Part shown: positions 22,856-33,856 of the stretch, piece after piece
Numbering within the stretch: position 1 is the first letter of the stretch
Layout: every line of letters starts with the position of its first letter
Assembly (NCBI GenBank): GCA_030248215.1
Contig: JASANG010001561.1
Span: 62,001-126,000 of the forward strand
Origin: Enoplolaimus lenunculus
Taxonomy: Eukaryota; Nematoda; Enoplea; Enoplida; Thoracostomopsidae
Length of the DNA: 64,000 nt
Direction of reading: 5' to 3'
Program-made: the position numbers and the translations under genes
The notes under the pieces: generated by a model
The model's database searches: none
Told to the model about the DNA's origin: nothing
The model's input: only the letters and a program-made list of their open reading frames with translations

Positions 22856-24430
22856 AAATGTAAGTTTTATAGTGTCTAAATTATTCCTTATAATATTGTT
22901 ATAACGCAAATCGCAAAACGAAATATATCCCCATATTTCCTTTCATCCGTCCTTGGCTAAATTTTTGGTTAATATTCACGTTGTAAAATTAGAATACGAC
23001 AGCAATGTTTGCGCCCTTAAGTTTAGTGACTGTTTTGGTTGGCTAAATTTCCTTTTGGAATTTCGGTGTTAAACACCCAGGCGCGTAGCGAGGATTTTAT
23101 TTCGGGAAGATATAACCCTAGTTTTGTATTCTGGAAGTCAGCTGGTTTAAAACTTCTAACGTTATCTTTTTGTCGACTCCAGAAATATTGAGCAGGGAGA
23201 TAGCACTGGTCTCCTATTTGCATAAGTCCCTGCTAACGCCACCTTGAGTGACACGAAATGTCTATCGAGTTCATGCGCGTAACCAAGAAAATCTAAAAAT
23301 GATATTGCTGGTGTTGCATACTGATACCGTGTCTAAAAACGTCCGAACAATAATCCCAACGCGGCGTTTGACATAGCATAGACATCACAAACAGACCTCT
23401 TTCAACAGAGAACAGAAACCTACAAATATTTCACCGTATACATATGCGACCAGAGCACAAAATACGCTCAATAGTCATTATTAAGCGCACTGGCCGTTCC
23501 AAGGGGGGCACAGGGACGGCCGCCGAAACAAGGATCAAAACCCAAATTTTGTGTCAAGATTTAAAGATCAAAATGAAGTTTGACTTGTTGTTCGTTGCGT
23601 TCACTAACCTTTTTTCTATTGCGTACATTGCGCTACTCCCGGCAGAATTTTATTGGATCGGCAACACTTGTTTTGGATAGCTCTTAAACACTTTCTTTCG
23701 ACTTCTCAAACCACTTTTCTATCAAAACAACATAAACTAGCTTTACTTTTCCACACACGTAAAAAGTAAGCCAGCTGCACTGAAACTGAACCAGTTTTAC
23801 TGTGTTTTTTGAACAAATGTGCTGGCGGATCAATATATTTAGGGGCCTGAAACTGTTTAAAAGCGTCCGTAGAACTTAAGGCTCTATTTTGCTTGGATAA
23901 CATTTATAAGTTTTAAATTATTAAGCTAAAAGAAAAATGCCCGTTAAACGCGGCATACAGCTGTGTACTGTCTCACCCTTCTCGACTGCTGGCGTTATAT
24001 ATAAATACATACTTGCGACTTTTCGCACAATTTACCTAAACAACAGAACCTAAACAAAAACTGAAATGACATTAATAGAACTAAATTGAAAAGAGCCCAT
24101 TATCTTGCAAATAGCGAGTATTATGTTTCCAAAAACGTATATTGTATTATTATACGTCTTACATTTTGCCTAGCAATCGAAATAAAGAGTGCTTAGTTGT
24201 GAACGTAAATAGGTGCAGAGCGAAATTAGACCAAATTGGTTAGATATAGCTATGCTTAATTAGCAAGCCAATTTTCTGTCAATTCTTTAAAGGTTAAATT
24301 TTTTCTTAATAATGCCGAAAATACCCAAACGCAAAGTGCCAAAATTTTACGTTGAATAAAAGTAAAACTTTTAAAATCGTCGCCCATTTCATGGCGCATA
24401 TGATCAGTGGATTATTGTGCCGGCAACTGG
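22856..24430. other. Mixed repeat debris and AT-rich sequence
   Basis: 23078-23225 carries an aggcgcgtagcgaggatttt phrase of the GCGTAGCCAGG repeat type. Open frames at 23444-23680 and 23706-23903 show no domain or splice-consistent partner. Confidence 0.3.
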
Positions 24431-24509
24431 TGAGTGCCCTCAAAATAAAAGTACCAGCAAATATGGTATGTTTGTAAAATTAAAATATTTTTTATTAATT
24501 TCCAAAAGT

Positions 24510-24960
24510 CAATTGACAACTGCTGCCCAGTTCAAAAACAGCAAGCGCCACCCGAAATGAAATATGTAAATTGTGTGTAACTGTAAACAAACGATGTCCT
24601 CTGCCAATGATAGTAACTCTTGATTGCAATACTAATTTCTTGACAACAACCGTCAGCAGTTATTCATTTTCGTACTGTAAACTTAGTTGAAAATATTTTT
24701 GCTAACGGCAACCGTCAACTGAAAATCAAATTTCTAAGCGTGCCGGTCAATTGACAATAGAACAAAATTTTTTGACAACAACCGTCAACCGAAATTAAAA
24801 ACGAACGAAATTTCTAAGGGTTGCCGTCAGTTGAATGATATATTTTTTAAGGTTTAATCTATCAATTCGGCATGTGTACAACGGTACCGCGTGCTTTTAC
24901 TAATATAAGCGTCAATTGAAATAGTTTTCGAAACACAACTGTCAACCGAACAGGGAATTT
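24510..24960. repeat. Degenerate ACAAC(C)GTCAACYGAAA repeat region
   Basis: Words of the form tgacaacaaccgtcaaccga recur at 24641, 24705, 24772 and 24938. The palindrome gtcaattgac occurs at 24509 and 24747. Spacing is irregular, so this is a decayed array rather than a clean tandem repeat. Confidence 0.6.
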
Positions 24961-26174
24961 GAGAACATCATTGAAAAATACTGTCTAACAAATTTGTGCC
25001 TTATTATTAAATAAAAGATGACAGCGAATTGGCACAATTTTGAAAACATTGGTTCGTCAATACAAAATTTATACATGACTTTGATTGAAAACTTATTGCT
25101 TATAGTAGCAAAGTTAAAATCTTAAATATAAAGTGTATAACAAACTTAAAATGAAACCGAGGCAAACTTATAGCTCGCGTGATACTCATCACTGTGACGA
25201 GTATATAAACTGATAGAAATCTAAAGGCTTAGTCAGGATTTTAATGTCGTGAAAGTATAATTTCGTACCTGAAATTTTTTGACCAATCCACAAAATTATT
25301 ATATACAAATAATGCCAGCATCACAAATATCCACTCTATCTCACCTGTTGTTTGCGCCTTAAAGGAATACCACCACAAGAACAAGACACGAGTCCTTTAC
25401 CATATCACGCAAATAATTTCCCTGGAGAACCAAACTTATATATTTGACATTCTGGTATGTACGTTTTTTATAAAAAATAGGTGAGTTATCGCAACCTGCC
25501 TGCGTGATTTATGAGTGTTTGGTTTGGTGTTATCTGCTGAACCTGTACTGATCACAATTGACCGTAGTAAAAACTTCATCGTTCTTTAACGGCTAAATAA
25601 CGAGAACTTTTAGAAGACAAGATGGATCTCATGGCTTAATCTGTAACATAAATCAGGGGTTTTGTGTAAAATTATTGATTGAAAGTTTATTTTGGTTGAG
25701 GTAATCTGTGTATGCAGCCACAAACAAACGTTTGGTGTCCAACATAAAAGATAAGTTATCGATTGCGATAAAATCGGTTTTGAGGATGTGGCAATCAAAA
25801 TCCTACACAATCCTGTTTTAAATCTACTACAATTCGTCGCCCGACAAGGTATCGCTAGACATTGTCCTACGCTTAAGCCTAACCATGATCTTAAGTCTAA
25901 ACGTAAGAATAATTGTGAATGACAAATTGTTCTGTTGACGAAATTTCGAAATACAACTTGTCAGTTGGTGAGGTGTTAGACGACGAATTGTCGGGACCCG
26001 TGCATTATATGTAATAAGTAAACAAACTAATATTGGTGGACACAATGGTACCTAAAATGGCCGAACGCGAGTATACGCGGCTCAAGTGCACAATCATAAC
26101 TGGAACTGATCATAAGCACGTCGACTACGCGTGAAATCATAGATTCCATACACATCAGCCGACTGTCGTTTAGG
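24961..26174. other. AT-rich sequence, nothing identified
   Basis: Short telomere-like fragments (cttaagcctaac at 25871) are present but without terminal repeats. Frames 25610-25810 and 25827-26045 look like noise. Confidence 0.3.
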
Positions 26175-26300
26175 TGCATGTTACTTTAAGTATGGCAACT
26201 CTAGACGAAGCGTATTTTCAGCCTAAGCCTAAGCGTAAAAATAAGTGCTTATCCTGATCGAAAGCCTAGCAAAAATAGTCAAAAATCTATCTAATGCTAC
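26175..26300. mobile_element. Telomere-core MITE, type B, partial
   Basis: It starts gcatgttactttaagtatgg (type B left terminus) and has an agcctaagcctaagcg core. The right terminus is degraded. Confidence 0.5.
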
Positions 26301-26325
26301 ATTATTGAGCGCGAAGAAACGGAAC

Positions 26326-26385
26326 GGCAAAACCCCCCCCACCCAAAAAAAAGGCCCAGAGGGAAAAAACCCCCCACCAACAATT
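26326..26385. repeat. C-rich low-complexity stretch
   Basis: Runs of C and A (26330-26348 and 26370-26378) in an otherwise AT-rich region. Probably simple-sequence expansion. Confidence 0.6.
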
Positions 26386-26485
26386 CCGATTGAGTTTGAT
26401 TCCTGAGTTGAAATTCTGACATTTTTTACGTTACGTTTCTTTCTCTATCGACGTGATTCCGGGTCATGATTTAATATATTCCACA

Positions 26486-26574
26486 CAGTGGCGGATCCAG
26501 AATCTCAGGATGGGGGACAAAATGTCACTGGTAACAAATTTATTTTTAACACATTGCGGACCGTGTACATGGAT
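26486..26574. mobile_element. Short hAT-like MITE (CAGTGGCGGATCCA)
   Basis: It starts cagtggcggatccagaatct and ends near gtacatggatccac. It is a deleted relative of the 19405 element, sharing the atgggggacaaaat-type subterminal text. Confidence 0.65.
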
Positions 26575-26649
26575 CCACACGCAAACCACCAATTATTTCG
26601 ATAAAATTATGAAAGAGTACGACATTTCAACTGAGATTAATCACAAATA

Positions 26650-29380
26650 AAATGGCACAATTGTACAGATGTCATTGCACCCAGCGCCTCTAAATTCTAG
26701 CAGAATTTAGGCGGATAATAGCTGGGATCACATTTTTGAGGGAATGTGTGAGCTTTCGGGCTGCACGAAAATTTAATGATAATATCTGGAGCGAGAGGAT
26801 CCCGTGCAAGCTCACGCCAGCTAGCGGAGCTTTGATTCGGAAGATTCTGAGCCGTAATAGGCAGCCCTTGAAGTTTCGGAGCTCTGGAGGGTTGTTGTAT
26901 GCTCATGTGCACAGGTCTGGAAATCGATATAACTCGTAGAAATGCACAGACTTTGTAAATCCGTTCCGGGTGAGCTGTGGGTGCTCCCATAGCTTAAAAC
27001 GGTTGAAAACAATCGTGAATAGTCGGTATTGACTCATTTCAAGTCTAGTACAACTGTTTTCGGGTCGAAAATCTAACTTATAAAATGTTTGAATTTTGTG
27101 AAATTCAATAATTGTCTGAATTTGGCTTAATTCAGGTTCAATCATTGTAAAACTTAGTAATAGGGTTTGAAACCTGCTGAATTTTATAAAACGGGTCTAA
27201 AACCTTTAAATTCTATCGGAATTGACGTATTCTGGGCTTGGAAAGCGTATATGACGGTTAGATGTATTTTTGTGATTTTGAATGTTTAGCTAGCTAGTGA
27301 ATAAGATTACAAACGTTTCTGGCTTATTGCGCGTAATGGTGGCAGGAGAGTTTTGTATTGAGTTGTTGTTTAATATTGGTTATACGAGGATTATTTGAAT
27401 TCTATTGGTGGAAATAGTTTTGTTTTTAAGTTTTCTGGTTTTAGTAACCGGTTATGCAAAATAGCCGGTAAGGGGAATTTCTCTTTTGGATTTGAGAGTT
27501 CGAGGAATCTGAGCCGCTGGTATTATTAAGATAGTTTCTTGAAGAGTTTAGAATTCTGGTCTTGTTTTTCTGTAGTTTTGGTTGCACTTGCGAAAATAAG
27601 TAAAATTATAGCAAGATTTCCGTTTTACAATTTAGAGAATCTGCATGGCATATAGGTTTAAACAAGCACACCTCCCGCAGCTCCGGGTAGGTTGATCATG
27701 GACTACGGGCCTTGACTGCTGCAACTGGACAGCGGCTGAGTCTCCTTTTTGGCAGGGCGTGACTCGGGACAATCCGCATGCTCGGCCACTTCCGTGCCCG
27801 TCGCATGAAATACCAGAAATTGTGGTAAGATTGCATTTTATTCTAACTTGGAGTTACATCTTGGCTTTGTATAAATTGGTGTGTGCTTTGGAAAAGCTAG
27901 CACTTTTGCAGGTTAAAGCTTGGTCTAACTATTACTCGCATAAGTTCCAGTGCTGTCGTTAGCCAAATAAAATAAGTGTCAATTAGTTTAACTAAAGTAA
28001 ATTATGGACTCGGATACCTCAAAACCGTCATCCCCGCTAAACCCTCAAGCTGAGGTGTTTAAGCCGTCAACCTCCGGCTATCGGTGGACCGTTGGTCAGC
28101 CGACGCCGGACATTCAATCAGAACTGGATGCATTGCAAGCTAAAAACCTAGCGGAGGATCAGGTAAATCTTAGGATTATGGTTACAGGTATATTGGATCT
28201 GTTAGTCATAGTTAATTTTTGTGAGTTAAGTATTTGTTTTCGTACTAATAAATTTTGGGGAGTATAGTGAGCTGCTATACTCAGGTGTTACTGTTTATTG
28301 TTTTTACCCCGCGTAGGCCTAGGTGATCCACCCGCATGGTGGGGACTCAGCTTAGTTTGCCCTGAGACGCTTTCGCACCTTAAGTATTTTTCGTCTCATT
28401 TCTTTCAATTCGATGCGCGTCATCCTGCTCTCTGTCTTAGGCCTAAGCTCTCGTTTTCCTGTTTTGGGTCTGAGCATCTTAGTCTACTACGCGTAAGCTT
28501 CCCATGGGTCGACCCGCATTTTTCGTATCTCTCCTACTCGAGTGTTTTTGGTCACCTGCAGGTTTGTGAATCATTAAGCAGTTTTACCTGGACCCGCAGA
28601 TTTTGTGCGTGTCGGTTTTGAACGGAGTAAGTCTTGAATTAGCACACATATGTTTTAGCCTAAAAATGTGAAATGAATTCATTAGCCGGCCTAAATTTTG
28701 TGTTACGCGTATGGAATCGGATTCAGGGTTTAAAGTTTTATCGTAATCTGGTGTGCGATCCAGGATATAGGGAGATTTGTAGACTCTGAGCAGCTAATTT
28801 TAATTTCGCAGTTTTATCCCAAAAGTGCTCGCAGATTGTCATCCTGCTCGCACAGTTTCGCTATGCATATATTTCGGCGTCGCCTATGCAGGCGATATGA
28901 ATTATTCTAGTCAGGTCCGATGCAGCGTTTCGCGGAGCAACGCTGTCAAGCTGGGTGTGTGATTTCGGGAATTGGTAACTTGTCGGGACGCTTAGGCTTA
29001 AGACGTTTAACTGGGATTCCCGACTTAAGTTACTTGTCATGGGGCTGAGCGAAGTTGCTAGTTCCCAGGTCCATGTGTGGCTTGGCAAACGTTGAGCTGA
29101 GGGGTGTTGCGTATTTGTCGGATCCTCGTAACTCTCTATATGTCGTGACCACCTGGTAGACCTACCCCAGTCACGGGCTTAGCAGGATTCGCCGTGTTCG
29201 ATCTAACTTATCTCGCATAAGCAGAAAGTTGCCGAGGGTAGGCGGCGTCCCTTAACTTTCTGACTTATAACAATCCCTCATGTACAAATAAATTTGTAGC
29301 CTCTAGGATCCGAGTTGTCTCGTCTCACAGTAAAAATTGTGGCAGGCGTAGGGATATATACCACTACCCACCTATGACTT
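26650..29380. other. Compositionally distinct block, class unresolved
   Basis: This 2.7-kb block is less AT-rich than its neighbours, has many restriction-like GC words, and lacks the MITE families found elsewhere. Repeated words such as gggtttgaaacctgc/gggtctaaaacc occur at 27163-27210. I searched by eye for terminal direct repeats between its two ends and found none. It could be a decayed transposable element or a sequence of different origin. Confidence 0.35.
28004..28162 (+). CDS. Possible first coding exon, unidentified
   Basis: ATG at 28004 opens 53 codons (MDSDTSKPSSPLNPQAEVFK...) ending at CAG followed by GTAAATC, a plausible splice donor. The peptide is Ser/Pro-rich then charged (TPDIQSELDALQAKNLAEDQ), coding-like in character. 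No downstream exon in phase was found, and the domain is unknown. It could instead be the start of a protein encoded by the surrounding block. Confidence 0.3.
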
Positions 29381-30329
29381 CTTTTGAACACGCAACATGT
29401 TCTTTTTCATAGAAAGTGGTAAAAGAAAATTATTTACGTTAGCTTTGCTTTTTGGGGAAGGGAATTAATGCACCATCCAAGTTATACTGCACTCGCCAAT
29501 GTCAAAAAATATCTCAGCGTTTTCATTGATAGCTAATTTACGAACACTTCCAAGATCTTAGCTAGCTATACAAATGACCTACGAAATAAAGCGACAGTGC
29601 AAAAATAGTGTGCAAAGATCACCTTTTTAAAATACAGTGCTAACTGTACTGTCAATATTTCGAAAGTGCAGGGTTTAAATTTCCTTTTTTTTTCAAAATC
29701 GGCAATTTACATTTTGATGAAAAATTCAAATGTTAGCGGGAAAATTCATCTTTTGGCAAGGAATTTAAATTTTGGCGGATTTGGCGGAAAATTCAAATAA
29801 GTGTGAAATTTAAATTTTTCGGTAAATTCTGATTTCGACGCAAGAAGAACACTTTGTCAATATACCCTACAATTTTTCGAACATGTCTTAAAATAGTCTG
29901 CCAAGAACAACGTACCAGCTAAATAGTGTGAAAGCAATTATATACTTGGTGCAAGAAATAGCTGTAATTTTATTGCTACTTTCCAATAACAACATGGACC
30001 TTTTTTGACACGCAAGTGCCGAAGCAGACAGGGGTGGCGGTTCCCCGTCTCGCGCAGAGTGAATTTTTTAGCATTTTCTACTTAAGTAGCTGTACAGTTC
30101 AAATTTTAGGTGAAAGCTTATACAAAGTTCGCATGCTTTAACCAGTGGAGGCAGAAGACGGCACGCCTGATTCCAAAACTGCTTTTATTACCGTTTTTAA
30201 ATATTTCCTTCCAGGTAAGTTATATTATCTAAAGTAAAATTGCAGGCCAGCGAGCGTCGCAAGCGAGAAAATTTGTTAACTTTTAGCATTATTTTTAGAT
30301 CTGTGTAGTGTGTAAAGCCATTATCAGAA

Positions 30330-30680
30330 TCACGGGAAGGCAGAATAGTCCGAAAAACTCGTTAGCAAAGCGATCCAGAAGCCAGGCGTATTTGTAAACG
30401 TTGGCGGTTTCTGTTTCAACCGATTTGTCCAGTTTGTGGTTGCCATTGCGCCACTCACATTATCTCTCCGTGCGTTTCTGTTAACCTGAGTCGAAAGTAA
30501 ATTTATTGTTATGCTATTTAGGGGGATGGCCGTGGTGGCCTCCCCACAGGTCTGCCATGATTCCACATTGTTCAATGAAAAGGGGCGAAAACGACGAATT
30601 GCACTGTCATAAACACTGACGTATATAAAGAGGGTCACCCAGGCCGTGCTTCCAACAGAAAACCTAACCAGAATTTTGAA
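30330..30680 (-). CDS. Possible coding exon, unidentified
   Basis: A minus-strand frame stays open for 116 codons from an aattcttag acceptor-like site at 30681 to a stop at 30330. It contains a hydrophobic start (WVTLFIYVSVY), a polar middle and a second hydrophobic end (PGFWIALLTSFSDYSAF). The length without stops in this AT-rich sequence and the membrane-like segments make it coding-like. No other exon was found and I do not recognise it. Confidence 0.3.
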   Translation of the reverse strand, partial: FKILVRFSVGSTAWVTLFIYVSVYDSAIRRFRPFSLNNVESWQTCGEATTAIPLNSITINLLSTQVNRNARRDNVSGAMATTNWTNRLKQKPPTFTNTPGFWIALLTSFSDYSAFP

Positions 30681-31440
30681 CTAAGAATTAGCACCAAAAT
30701 TACATTTTTGCTTGTCTCTTGCTTTATCAAGAGCTTTTATCGGCTGCTATATATCGTGTGCCACCTGTTCCAAATTCGTGTATCGCATCACGCCAAAAAT
30801 GTTACCTTTGTATACAGGTTTTGAAGAAATTTGTCTTTGGTTCATAAACTTTCTGCTTTGTTTTTAATGACATAAAATCTTACAGAGAACAGAGTAGCGA
30901 AAAAAATTTAAGTCAACATTGGCAACATTTAACAGTTATTCATTTATCAAATATGGCCGTTTTTTCTGGATTAATAGCGAAAATACTTAAAATGTTATGT
31001 AAAACGTTATTTTTTTGCAAGCGCTATTTTATGCCGTGAACTATTTTGTAAATAGACTCCAAAATTGTGTAAATAGGTTGGATGATGACGTGAAAAATTG
31101 ACATTTAAAATGTTTTTTTTCAAAGTCCTCTAAGTATTTGTTTCTATTTATTTTCTCACGATTTATTTTGTTCGTACCGTTTTGTCTGACCGCGTGTTAA
31201 GTGCTAAATTTGAGGTAGGCATCAAAATGTTGTTATTTGAAAATTTTAAACTGTGAGCAACTTGTCTGTTAAATAACGAAAAATAAATTTTTTTAGAACG
31301 TTACAAATTCCGCATTCTATAAACTAAGTGAATTTGTATGGTTTCGCTGTACTCGCCGTGCAACACCGCGGATGATGTCCAAAATAATTTTTAAGGAACG
31401 CACGGTGCTACGCGGCGCCCTATAAAGTTTACTTCAATTT

Positions 31441-31520
31441 GTGCCGTGTGGCGTCGAGCGGCGGTGAACGGCGAAGTCCGGTGTAGCGACGCCGCGTTGT
31501 GCAGCGTTGCGCGACGCAAG
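31441..31520. other. Short CpG-rich patch
   Basis: About 80 bp with many CG dinucleotides (gtcgagcggcggtgaacggc at 31453; cgttgcgcgacgc at 31503) in an AT-rich region. The word gtgcaacaccgcgg at 31358 is roughly inverted to ccgcgttgtgcagc at 31492, so this may be the end of a TIR element about 160 bp long. Confidence 0.45.
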
Positions 31521-33428
31521 CAAGTTGAGCACAAGGGTTTAAATCATGCCATATGGAACTCGGTGCTGTGAGGCCCCTCAAACAGTAGGACATCGGAAAG
31601 GTGCGCTAACCCCGGACCTGGCCTAAACATAAGCGGTATGTGATGACGTAATAAGATAAACGCTGTGGGGTAATATTTATCGCCAAAGTTAACACTAGTG
31701 TGGTCAGGAAGGGGAACTAAACAGTAGATGAAACTCCTAAATGAATGCATGCTTTAGAAAACTACTGTATTGCTTTCAAAATATTATTTTTCAGTCAAGG
31801 ACAATACTAAATAGGTTTTCTCACAGAGTCACATGTGAAAGTTCAGACGATCGTAAAAATATATACGGTTCCTAATGCACCACATTGTTTGATCCAATAA
31901 TATCCACAATCCATGTTTAATTATCGTTATCTGCTCATTGGGAGGCAACATGGGGTAAGGTAATATGATATTTAGCTTTATGGGTATTTAGACTTAGGTT
32001 TCTACGCGTAAGTACGCTTACACTTAGGTTTACACTTAGGTGTAGGTTTAGTCTTTATAGGTGCATAGTGGCCAGGCTGTTATATGTAAAATAGACCGTA
32101 TGCACCATAAATTGTAAAGGCCGAACCTAATTTATATGTGTCCAGCGTTTTATAAAGATGTATAATTATATATCCCTTCTGTAATGTGAAAATCCGTGTT
32201 TACTCTTTTAAGGTAAATACATAATTTTCACGCTCACCATATGCGTTTATAAGTCGCAAGACAACTCGCTGGGTAAAATGTTAATCAAAAATTGATTCCA
32301 AATAACATTGGTTTCAGTAGTTTAAATTCTAAGTTTTCGATAGATTCAAATTAAAAAATTATCAAAATTATATAATATACTATATTCTATTTAGAACGAG
32401 CTGAAAGTTTTTGACTAGGCTCTAAATGAAGTATGATTTCGAGATGACACGATTTCGAACAGTCAACCCTCCAACCAAGATTTGAATAAAGAAACAGAGC
32501 GATTTCTTGCGTGAGGCGGTGAAAGACTGCATACATCAAAGCGGGCCCTTAGCCAAGGGGATGGGTGCCAGTGCGGTCTCAGCACCCCCTGAAAAACTTT
32601 TGGATTCTCCAGAAATTTTTCAACCTTAAAGTCAACGAAAACTCTTGTATGCCTCAACTGAACCAATTTTAGCCTGCATGAGAGCATTTTAGAGATGACA
32701 AATATTTTTCGGCTTCGGAGTGATTTACTATTTGAACGCTGGCATCGCCTTTCCCTTATACTGCGGTCACTAAAAATGTAAGCGATTAGATTATAAAAAT
32801 TCGATCGAAACTTCCGACTTCTTATATTTATATTTTACAGACAAGACGGCTCAACTAAATATCGACCGTGTGCCGCCAATTCTGAAGGGTTTGTTATGGT
32901 ATTTGTCATCTTTATGTTGTCAAAACAACCCACCGGTTTGAACGTTTTTGCATTTCATAGCAAATCATTTTTATTGTCGAATTTTCAAACTAAAACCACG
33001 GCATACGCCATCACAAAAACGGTACTATTAAGAAAAAAGTATATATTTCTGCTCAGAAAAAATAAATAATTGTTTTAAATGTGGCGTGTGTTGTGTACTT
33101 ATGCGACGAAATGTATAACAGTAAAAATGTGAAACACCAACGCGCAACATCGTCGTCTCACAAGTGACACTCTATGAAGCCACTGTAACAGTGAGCAAAT
33201 AGAGCATAATTTTACAAAATCTTTGTTTTCATTTTTGCACGCACGGAGAACAGTGTTTTTACGGCAAAGTTTTCAATCGCTGCCGCTTGCGGTGTGTTGT
33301 TTCTGACCATGATGAACAGATTTCGCTGAGGTTGCTTTTTTAAGCTTACAACTAGGTATAACATTTGCTTGGCTCAACTTTCAATCATAAAATGCACTAT
33401 AAATTGTGAATCTACATATTTAATCAGA

Positions 33429-33588
33429 GGACGCTGAGTTCGTTAACCAAGTCAACAAAATTTTTTGAGTCCTTCCGGTTATTCCCACACCCCAACCGGC
33501 GTTTCCATGGACGCTGAGTTCGTTAACAAAGTTTACAAAAAATTTTGAGTCTTTGCGGTTATTCCCACACCTCAGCCGACGTTTCAAC
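33429..33588. repeat. 80-bp tandem repeat, two copies
   Basis: Units 33429-33508 and 33509-33588 both start ggacgctgagttcgttaac and end with a tcccacaccccaaccggcgt-type phrase. They differ at several positions. A third, partial unit follows to about 33645. Confidence 0.85.
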
Positions 33589-33735
33589 AGAAATGGTTGG
33601 ATTTCGAAAATTTTTGACATATTTGGACGTCTTATGATCTCCTTTGCTAAAGCATTACTTAAAGTTTGTCAAAATCCTAAAAATTCCAAAATAATAAAAC
33701 GTGCACAAATGCCAATTTCCTAGCCGCAACCAGTA

Positions 33736-33822
33736 TACTGTAGTGACCCGAATAAGAGAGGAAAACTGAGATTTATTTGGCAGCTCCAGATGGTACCCCC
33801 TGTTATTCGGTTATTGACTTAT
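33736..33822. mobile_element. Mariner-like MITE, truncated, just upstream of the Dispatched first exon
   Basis: Left terminus tactgtagtgacccgaataa followed by the usual subterminal text to about 33822. The rest is missing, and the Dispatched start codon lies 35 bp further on. Confidence 0.8.
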
Positions 33823-33856
33823 TTTCAAAGAGTTTCTTCCATTTTAGATTTAAAGA

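Larger units (their letters stand above)
29381..33428. other. AT-rich intergenic sequence
   Basis: 29690-29830 has degenerate repeats of aaaattcaaat/ttggcgga words. 32545-32690 shares text with 19930-20060. 31975-32060 has a degraded cttaggt/cacttagg telomere-like patch without termini. Two other spots, the possible exon at 30330 and the CpG patch at 31441, are listed separately. Nothing else is supported. Confidence 0.35.

Noticed and set aside
28298-28621. 107-codon frame in the GC-richer block
   Set aside because: It starts from a non-ATG codon, has a Phe/Ser/Cys-heavy composition typical of random GC-richer sequence, and has no splice context.
26650-29380. LTR-type retroelement
   Set aside because: I looked for terminal direct repeats and for reverse transcriptase or integrase motifs and found none, so I left the block unclassified.
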